Shown: piece after piece, positions 58,291 through 64,000 of the stretch
How the letters are laid out: every line of letters starts with the position of its first letter
Position numbering within the stretch: position 1 is the stretch's first letter
Assembly (NCBI GenBank): GCA_038530555.1
Contig: JBCBCN010000001.1
Span: 558,001 to 622,000 of the forward strand
Reading direction: 5' to 3'
Source of the DNA: HKCCE3408 sp038530555
GTDB lineage: Bacteria > Pseudomonadota > Alphaproteobacteria > Rhodobacterales > Rhodobacteraceae
DNA: 64,000 bases
Notes under the pieces: model-generated
Databases searched by the model: none
Told to the model about the DNA's origin: nothing
The model's input: only the letters and a program-made list of their open reading frames with translations
Program-made: the position numbers and the translations under genes

Positions 58291-59643
58291 TTATGGCGCT
58301 TCTGCCCGGGTGACAGGGGATCGATTTCGCCGCGTCAATGAGGCGAGGCCTTGTGAAAGGCCTGCGTTCACGCGCTGTACATTGTCGAGTGACAGGCTGA
58401 GATTTCGCTGAAAATCGCTCAGTCGTCGGGTGATCTCGGACAGACCACTGGTGTCGCCACGCACAGTGGCAGCCTCAATGTTGCACATGACCCGGGTCAC
58501 GGCGAGACCGGAGGCCTGCATGCGAAGCTTGGCAATCGAGTCGACGAAGGCTCGGGTTTCAGCTTCGATCAGTCGGAAGCATTGCTGCACGGGAAGATCC
58601 ATATCCGCGCGACACTTTTTCAAGATCGCAATCTCAGCATCGCGCGGCGGAGCTGATGGGGGCCAGTCCTCCATCTCAAATTGATCGATCGCGTAGCGGT
58701 ATAAGCTGACCGCAGCGGCAAACATCCGCCCTTGCTGCGCCGTTTGGTTGAGTTCATGTAACGAGGCCCAAACTGCATTGATTGATGTGCGGAGCTGTTC
58801 GGACAAAAGCCCGTAATTCTGCGCGATCACTTTCACCGCCGCAGCACCCTCATCCAAGCGGGATCCCTGGATCGATAGGTTGGCGGGAGAGCCTTGGATC
58901 CGGTCAAAACTCTCAACGACTGATTTAACTTCACCGTTCAGCTCGAGAATTTGCTCCGAGATCGCTTCGTAGGTCGCAAAATCCTCGGTTTGTTCGGTTT
59001 GGAGGACATTGCGCAGGCCCTCCGCCTCTTCGACCAGCGCCTCACAGGCAAAATGCGTGTAGTCCTGAAATCCCGCCTCTTGCACGGCCTTGACCAAGGC
59101 CTCGCTAGAGGCCGCAGGATCGATACGCTCGCGCTTCTCGGCCTCCAAGAGCTTTGAGTAGATCTTCTTTGCACTTTCGAGATGCTTCGTTCTTGGTTTT
59201 AAACGCACTGAAAGGTGACCGATTTCGAGCGGAAGAACGACCGCCAAGACCCAATAGTGACGGCGGTCAGCTGCGCGGTTTTTCACAAAGCCTACGAATG
59301 GTTTTTTGTCGTTGAGGTGTGCCCATTGCAGGTGAAAGACACCTCGGGGCATGTCCGAATGACGCACGATTTTGTGCGGTTTGCCGATCAATTCACCCAG
59401 TGAGTATCCCGACACATCCGCAAAGCGTTGGTTCGCGGTCAAAATTATGCCGGTGTGATCAGTGCGCGACATCAGCAAATCTCGCTCGGAGAATTCCTCG
59501 ACGGGCAGATCGGCCATATCACTCTTTCGACGGCGCGGGCTCGGCGCCGGCGATGGATCATCCTCTTGCGGTGCTTCGGCAGTCGACCCTAGCTCGCCCA
59601 CAGAAATCCCTTCATCTCGATCCCCGTCAACAGCGATCGTCAT
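58291..59643 (-). CDS. Aer-type PAS protein lacking a chemotaxis signalling domain
   Basis: A 450-residue protein. The N-terminal 55 residues are polar. The PAS domain (about residues 58-150) is of the Aer/methyl-accepting type: LLMSRTDHTGIILTANQRF, ADVSGYSLGELIGKPHKIVR, HSDMPRGVFHLQW and FVKNRAADRRHYWVLAVVLP. The rest is a long helical region (about 170-450) with no HAMP, no transmembrane helix and no recognised receptor hairpin (the E-rich VAAIAEQTNLLALNA-type tip is absent). It may act as a stand-alone redox or energy sensor. Start at 59643 is preferred over an upstream Met. Convergent with the Fur/Mur gene and divergent from the DMT transporter. Confidence 0.8.
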   Translation of the reverse strand: MTIAVDGDRDEGISVGELGSTAEAPQEDDPSPAPSPRRRKSDMADLPVEEFSERDLLMSRTDHTGIILTANQRFADVSGYSLGELIGKPHKIVRHSDMPRGVFHLQWAHLNDKKPFVGFVKNRAADRRHYWVLAVVLPLEIGHLSVRLKPRTKHLESAKKIYSKLLEAEKRERIDPAASSEALVKAVQEAGFQDYTHFACEALVEEAEGLRNVLQTEQTEDFATYEAISEQILELNGEVKSVVESFDRIQGSPANLSIQGSRLDEGAAAVKVIAQNYGLLSEQLRTSINAVWASLHELNQTAQQGRMFAAAVSLYRYAIDQFEMEDWPPSAPPRDAEIAILKKCRADMDLPVQQCFRLIEAETRAFVDSIAKLRMQASGLAVTRVMCNIEAATVRGDTSGLSEITRRLSDFQRNLSLSLDNVQRVNAGLSQGLASLTRRNRSPVTRAEAP

Positions 59644-59837
59644 CGGCCCAATCTCCCATACACTGTCACAACAAAATCGGGATCCGCGTGGACAGGCCAG
59701 GTCAGGCACCCCGTTCGAACCCCCCTCCTAAAGCCAAAGCCTTGCCTATTGATTACCGTCGCGGAGCTTTCTCGAGGCCGTCCTTTCGCCGCCCGAGGCA
59801 ACAAGATATCACCGGGGTGAGCGGCGCGGGGACTAGG

Positions 59838-60707
59838 ATGGACAATCTCAAAGGAATGGGCTGGATGACCGTCGCGATGTTGACCTTCGCGCTGGCCGAT
59901 ATGTTCATCGTGATCGCTGCGCGCGATCTGCCGCCCGGTCAGATTGTCGTGCTTTTCGGTGTTATGGGCGCGCCGATCCTCGCCGGTTTAGCGCTTTGGC
60001 GCGGCGTGCCACTGATATCAGACGTCTTTTGGCAGCGGCCGGTCATCGTGCGCAATCTGGCCGAAATTTGGGGCACCATGGCGGTGATTGTCGCCCTGTC
60101 GACCCTGCCCTTTTCGCTGGTAAGCGCGGTGCTCCAGGCCAATCCGCTGCTCGTGACACTTGGCGCCGCGATCTTTCTGGGCGAGCGCGTTGGCTGGCGG
60201 CGATGGCTCGCGATCTTGGTTGGGCTGGCAGGCGTGTTGTTGATCTTGCGACCAAGCGGAGACTTTGCAAGCGTGACGCTTTTGGCGGTTGTCGCGGTGC
60301 TGGGCCTGTCCGCGCGCGATCTGTGCACGCGGTTTGTGCCGCGCGAAATCCCCAGCCTGCAAATCGCCACCTATGGCTTTGCCTCAACCATCCCCGCGGG
60401 TCTGATTTTAAGCATGTTCACCGGTGGCTGGGTGAGCGTCTCGGCCCAAAACCTGGGCGCGCTGGCTTGCGCCGCGGCGATGGGCTCGGCGGCATATCTC
60501 GCAATCACCACCGCGATGCGGATGGGCGATGTGGCAGTGGTCACACCGTTCCGTTACACAAGGCTCATCTTTGCCTTCGCCATCGCCATGATCGTCTTCG
60601 GGGAACGCCCGGATCTATGGACTTGGATCGGCTCGGGCGTGGTGATCGCGACAGGGATTTACACGCTGCTACGGGAAGGCCAGGTGCGACGCGACCGAGC
60701 GGCCTGA
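59838..60707 (+). CDS. DMT-family (EamA) transporter
   Basis: A 289-residue protein with ten predicted membrane helices arranged as two EamA repeats (about residues 5-135 and 145-280). The first repeat begins MDNLKGMGWMTVAMLTFALAD; the second includes VLGLSARDLCTRFVPREIPS and AAMGSAAYLAITTAMRMGDVA. Substrate unknown; this family exports amino acids or other metabolites. AGGATG context at the start gives a weak ribosome site. A longer upstream reading frame overlaps the divergent PAS gene and is discounted. enolase follows 177 bp downstream. Confidence 0.92.
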   Translation: MDNLKGMGWMTVAMLTFALADMFIVIAARDLPPGQIVVLFGVMGAPILAGLALWRGVPLISDVFWQRPVIVRNLAEIWGTMAVIVALSTLPFSLVSAVLQANPLLVTLGAAIFLGERVGWRRWLAILVGLAGVLLILRPSGDFASVTLLAVVAVLGLSARDLCTRFVPREIPSLQIATYGFASTIPAGLILSMFTGGWVSVSAQNLGALACAAAMGSAAYLAITTAMRMGDVAVVTPFRYTRLIFAFAIAMIVFGERPDLWTWIGSGVVIATGIYTLLREGQVRRDRAA

Positions 60708-60884
60708 CCGCGCGCCCGGCTGCTTTCAACATTGCCCGCGCCGAGTCTTTCCTTTACCGTTACCGCTAACATTCACCAAATGCCGAAAGTATGCCGCAGC
60801 CCACGGGATGGCGCGGCCTTGCAAGAGCGCGTATGGCCATAGCCGACTGGCTAAAGGCTGCGGCGACAAGAAAAGGACAGACCC

Positions 60885-62162
60885 ATGAGCACGATCATCG
60901 ACATTCACGCCCGTGAAATCCTCGATAGCCGCGGCAATCCCACGGTCGAGGTCGATGTGACGCTTGAGGACGGGACACTCGGCCGCGCGGCCGTGCCCTC
61001 GGGCGCCTCAACCGGCGTGCATGAAGCGGTCGAGCTGCGCGACGGCGACAAAGGACGCTATCTGGGCAAGGGGGTCTTGGGCGCGGTGGCGGCGGTCAAT
61101 GGAGAGCTGGCCGAGACCCTCGTGGGATTTGACGCCACCGAGCAGCAAGCGATTGACGCCGCAATGATCGAGCTCGACGGGACCGACAACAAGGGTCGTT
61201 TGGGCGCCAATGCCATCCTGGGCGTGAGCCTCGCCGTGGCCAAGGCGGCGGCCGATTTTACCGCTCAGCCGCTCTATCGTTATGTCGGCGGCACCGCGGC
61301 GCATGTCCTGCCCGTTCCGATGATGAACATCATCAATGGCGGCGAGCATGCCGACAATCCAATCGACATTCAGGAATTCATGATCATGCCGGTCGCGGCC
61401 ACCTCTGTCGCCGAGGCGGTCCGCATGGGCTCAGAGGTGTTCCACACCCTCAAAAAGGAGTTGTCATCGGCCGGGTTAAGCACCGGGATCGGCGATGAGG
61501 GCGGCTTTGCGCCCGATCTCAGCTCAACCCGCGACGCGCTCGATTTCATTCTGAAGTCAGTCGAAAAGGCGGGCTTCACGCCGGGCGATGATGTCATGCT
61601 GGCACTGGATTGCGCTTCGACCGAATACTTTAAGGACGGCGCCTATCTCTTCGCAGGAGAGGGAAAAACTCTCAGTCCAGAAGAGAACGTCGCCTATCTC
61701 GAGGCGCTTGTCAGCGACTATCCGATCTTGTCGATCGAGGATGGCTGCGCCGAGGATGATTGGGCCGGCTGGAAGCTTTTGACCCAGGCGCTCGGCGGCA
61801 AGGTTCAACTGGTGGGCGATGATCTCTTTGTCACCAACCCTGAGCGTTTGGCGCGCGGGATAGTCGAGGGCTGCGGCAACTCACTGCTCGTGAAGGTCAA
61901 CCAGATCGGCACGCTGAGTGAGACCTTGGCCGCCGTCAACCTGGCCCATCGCAGCTCTATGACCTGCGTGATGAGCCACCGCTCGGGCGAGACCGAGGAC
62001 GCCACCATCGCTGATCTCGTCGTGGCCACCAATTGCGGACAGATCAAAACCGGCTCGCTCGCGCGCTCGGACCGGCTGGCCAAATACAACCAATTGATCC
62101 GCATTGAAGAACAGCTGGGCGAAAGCGCTGTTTATGCAGGGCGCGGGATTTTGAAGGGCTAG
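60885..62162 (+). CDS. eno: Enolase
   Basis: A 425-residue glycolytic enzyme converting 2-phosphoglycerate to phosphoenolpyruvate. Marks are ILDSRGNPTVEVDV, the mobile loop PSGASTGVHEA, the catalytic Glu in ADNPIDIQEFMIMP, GIGDEGGFAPDL, metal ligands in ALDCASTEYF and YPILSIEDGCAEDDW, the catalytic Lys in LLVKVNQIGTL and SHRSGETEDATIADL. AAAAGGA precedes the ATG. It may also serve in the RNA degradosome, as in other bacteria. Confidence 0.98.
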   Translation: MSTIIDIHAREILDSRGNPTVEVDVTLEDGTLGRAAVPSGASTGVHEAVELRDGDKGRYLGKGVLGAVAAVNGELAETLVGFDATEQQAIDAAMIELDGTDNKGRLGANAILGVSLAVAKAAADFTAQPLYRYVGGTAAHVLPVPMMNIINGGEHADNPIDIQEFMIMPVAATSVAEAVRMGSEVFHTLKKELSSAGLSTGIGDEGGFAPDLSSTRDALDFILKSVEKAGFTPGDDVMLALDCASTEYFKDGAYLFAGEGKTLSPEENVAYLEALVSDYPILSIEDGCAEDDWAGWKLLTQALGGKVQLVGDDLFVTNPERLARGIVEGCGNSLLVKVNQIGTLSETLAAVNLAHRSSMTCVMSHRSGETEDATIADLVVATNCGQIKTGSLARSDRLAKYNQLIRIEEQLGESAVYAGRGILKG

Positions 62163-62383
62163 GCCGCGATCCAAGGGAACGCCGAAACACAGCGGCGCCG
62201 CGCCGGTCGACACGGACAGTATGTTCGCGGCACCGCTTGGCGAGATAACCAAGTTTTCACTTGCATTAGACGCACGCTCAGTCAGGCTGAGAGTCGGACT
62301 GGGGGAGTCTGTGTGTGTTCGAAGGCAAATTTGTCACCGCGATCAGTCAAGAGATCGCCGTCGATTAGAACGATCTCCAACGA

Positions 62384-63658
62384 TTGTATTCGTCTGAATA
62401 TGGCTCACGGCTCGAATTAGCATTTCGGCTGGTTGTCGTGGCCGTGGCTGGCTCCGTTTACTCCTACACAACACCCCCCGACCTAAGCGGCTACATCTGG
62501 TTCGCCAGCTATGCGGTTTTGCACCTCATCACCTATGGCTTGCTGATTACCGCGCCTAAATCGCCGTCACGCGGGCGCATCTTGGCGGCATTTGCCAGTT
62601 ACTTCGCGATGGCGTCCGTCTTTTTCTCCTTGCCCGTGTGGCTATTGGGCACCGGGCACCCCTTGTTATCCTATTGCGCCGGCATTGGCTTGGCGACGAT
62701 GTTTGTCTTTATGATTTGGCGCAAGGACGCGCCAGCCGCATTGCTGCCCTTTGAAATCGGCTTAGCCTGCGTTACAGCCAGCGTTTTGGGCTGGCAGTTT
62801 TTCCAGATGGCTGAGCTGCTGATCCAACAGATCGTGGTGGTACTTTTGACCTTCTCGAGCTGTCTTTATTACGCGATGACGCTCTACACGACGCGGCGTG
62901 ATCAACGCCGACTGCGCCTCACCGCTCAACGAAGCTTGCAGGCGCAAAAGATGGAATCTCTCGGGCGTATGTCGGGCGGAATTGCACATGATTTCAATAA
63001 TATGTTGACCGTTGTTCAAGGCAATTTAGAGCTTTTCGACGAGATCCGCGACCCTGAGGAACGCGCCGAGATGATCGCGCAGGCGCACCACTCTGCCGTG
63101 CGAGCCTCAGGCCTGGTGCGCCAGCTGCTCAGCTTTGCGCGTCAAGCACCGCTTTCGCCGCGTGAGCTTCGGGCGGGCGAAGTGATGGCGCAGATCGACG
63201 CGATGGCCGGGCGCTTGTTGCCTTCATCGCTAACCTTTGAGGTTCTGCCTGCACCCAAACAGTTGCGGCTTTGGGCGGATTCCGATGGCCTGGTGTCTGC
63301 CCTTTTGAACCTACTTCTCAATGCCCGCGACGCGGTAGATCAGAAGGGGCAAGTGACGCTCTGGGCCAGTTCGGCTGGGGCGGAAGACCTTCGCGCCCAC
63401 GGCCTCAACCCCGGCGTCGGCGCGCGCCGCTACGTCGCGTTTCATGTTCGCGATGACGGCCCGGGTTTGCCCGAGGGCAGCGAGGCACAGATTTTTGAGC
63501 CCTTTTTTACCACGAAACCGGTTGGTGCGGGCACGGGGCTGGGCCTCGCCTCAGCGCGCGGCTTTGCCCAGCAATCAAGCGGCGGCTTGGCCGTCAGCTC
63601 GAAGCCGGGCTGCACTACGTTTACGCTTTACGTGCCGGTCGGCCTCCCCGCGCGCTAA
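62384..63658 (+). CDS. Membrane sensor histidine kinase
   Basis: A kinase of about 424 residues. The N-terminal half has about six membrane helices (residues about 10-175; for example YIWFASYAVLHLITYGLLIT) and no periplasmic sensor domain. The dimerisation domain has the phosphoacceptor His in GRMSGGIAHDFNNMLTVVQG near residue 210, the AHDFNN type. The ATPase domain has LLNLLLNARDAV, FHVRDDGPGLPEG and GTGLGLASARGFAQ. No response regulator is adjacent. The start is uncertain: TTG at 62384 is the first in-frame start after a stop and has no clear ribosome site; no ATG lies near. Signal unknown. Confidence 0.85.
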   Translation: MYSSEYGSRLELAFRLVVVAVAGSVYSYTTPPDLSGYIWFASYAVLHLITYGLLITAPKSPSRGRILAAFASYFAMASVFFSLPVWLLGTGHPLLSYCAGIGLATMFVFMIWRKDAPAALLPFEIGLACVTASVLGWQFFQMAELLIQQIVVVLLTFSSCLYYAMTLYTTRRDQRRLRLTAQRSLQAQKMESLGRMSGGIAHDFNNMLTVVQGNLELFDEIRDPEERAEMIAQAHHSAVRASGLVRQLLSFARQAPLSPRELRAGEVMAQIDAMAGRLLPSSLTFEVLPAPKQLRLWADSDGLVSALLNLLLNARDAVDQKGQVTLWASSAGAEDLRAHGLNPGVGARRYVAFHVRDDGPGLPEGSEAQIFEPFFTTKPVGAGTGLGLASARGFAQQSSGGLAVSSKPGCTTFTLYVPVGLPAR

Positions 63659-63750
63659 GCGATCGGCTTGCGCCGGGCGCCTATCCCAGGCAGCGTTCTG
63701 AAACGGCGCAAACCCGCCAGCATCCCCTTAAGGGGCGAGGAGACGTGGCG

Positions 63751-64000
63751 ATGAGCATAAATACGGGCGGAGCCCAAGCTGACGACATCATCGCGCGCCT
63801 GAGGCTCGCGCCCCATCCCGAGGGCGGGCATTACCGCGAGACCTGGGCCTCCGCGGTCACCGACACCGAAAGTCGGCCCTCCGGCACGGCCATCTATTTC
63901 CTGCTGAAGGCGGGGGAGGAGAGCCGCTGGCACAGCGTGGATGCCACCGAGATCTGGCTCTATCACGCGGGCGCACCACTTGAGCTCAGCCTCGCCGACA
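63751..64000 (+). CDS. DUF985-family cupin protein, partial (3' end beyond window)
   Basis: The first 83 codons are visible and run off the right edge. They show the family pattern: RLRLAPHPEGGHYRETWASA, GTAIYFLLKAGEESRWHSVD and ATEIWLYHAGAPLEL, including the histidines of the cupin metal site. The Arabidopsis and yeast-like relatives of this cupin group are uncharacterised in detail; no reaction is assigned. GAGGAG lies 8 bp before the ATG, and a 12-bp palindrome (CCCCTTAAGGGG, 63724-63735) just upstream. Confidence 0.9.
   Translation, partial: MSINTGGAQADDIIARLRLAPHPEGGHYRETWASAVTDTESRPSGTAIYFLLKAGEESRWHSVDATEIWLYHAGAPLELSLAD

Noticed and set aside
59690..59735. tRNA-like T-arm (GTTCGAAC) near the DMT transporter
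   Set aside because: No matching acceptor, D-arm or anticodon stem around it.

Overview
The window is dense, GC-rich bacterial chromosome and reads as an alphaproteobacterium of the Rhodobacterales (Rhodobacteraceae / Roseobacter group). The grounds are the gene order (accB-accC-aat; trpG-trpD-trpC-moaC-moeA-lexA with comEC, gltX and gltA next to it), a direct-repeat SOS box of the alphaproteobacterial type (GAAC-N7-GAAC), a Mur-type Fur protein without the usual CxxC cysteines, and a RutR-controlled reductive pyrimidine catabolism locus. I cannot name the species. No rRNA, tRNA, CRISPR array, prophage or insertion sequence was recognised.

Layout. 1-6646 (minus strand): a pyrimidine-catabolism and uptake operon running leftward out of the window, with an M20 amidohydrolase, a small lipoprotein, a dihydropyrimidinase/hydantoinase, two small membrane proteins, an ABC ATPase, a tiny membrane protein and two ABC permeases. 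The divergent RutR-type TetR regulator is at 6982-7593. Two RutR-like operators (6757-6772 and 2499-2514) suggest that both the catabolic and the transport halves are controlled. 7926-13141: accB, accC, aat, a convergent DUF2155/MlaD-like pair, and metY with a hairpin-rich leader. 13400-16777: a 1,125-residue one-pass membrane protein of unknown function whose two ends resemble the GspL/PilM and GspC/PilP families, followed by a 3 x 69 bp tandem repeat rich in hairpins. 17024-29740: mgtE, guaD, katG with divergent oxyR, zapA with a coiled-coil partner, tkt, and acnA. 30076-32027: a PAS histidine kinase and an Rcp1-like response regulator. 32346-35261: the cytochrome c maturation cluster ccmABCD-ccmG. 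35438-40042: a lytic transglycosylase, ssb, an aminotransferase and ppiD. 40049-47984: the trp genes (trpE, then trpGDC) with an opposite-strand YibQ-like gene between trpE and trpG, followed by moaC and moeA. 48202-54192: lexA with a triple SOS box, comEC, gltX, gltA. 54318-64000: nucleoside hydrolase, a CBS protein, SelO, a Fur/Mur regulator, an orphan PAS protein, a DMT transporter, enolase, a membrane histidine kinase and the start of a DUF985-type cupin gene.

Most of the window is core metabolism and housekeeping. What is less explained lies between and around these genes: a 49-bp element present three times, each about 35-50 bp beyond the stop of a minus-strand gene, two of the copies with a compensatory base change in the hairpin; a five-copy 11-bp iteron; four 17-bp repeats abutting trpG; the 69-bp array; and the large GspL/GspC-like fusion.
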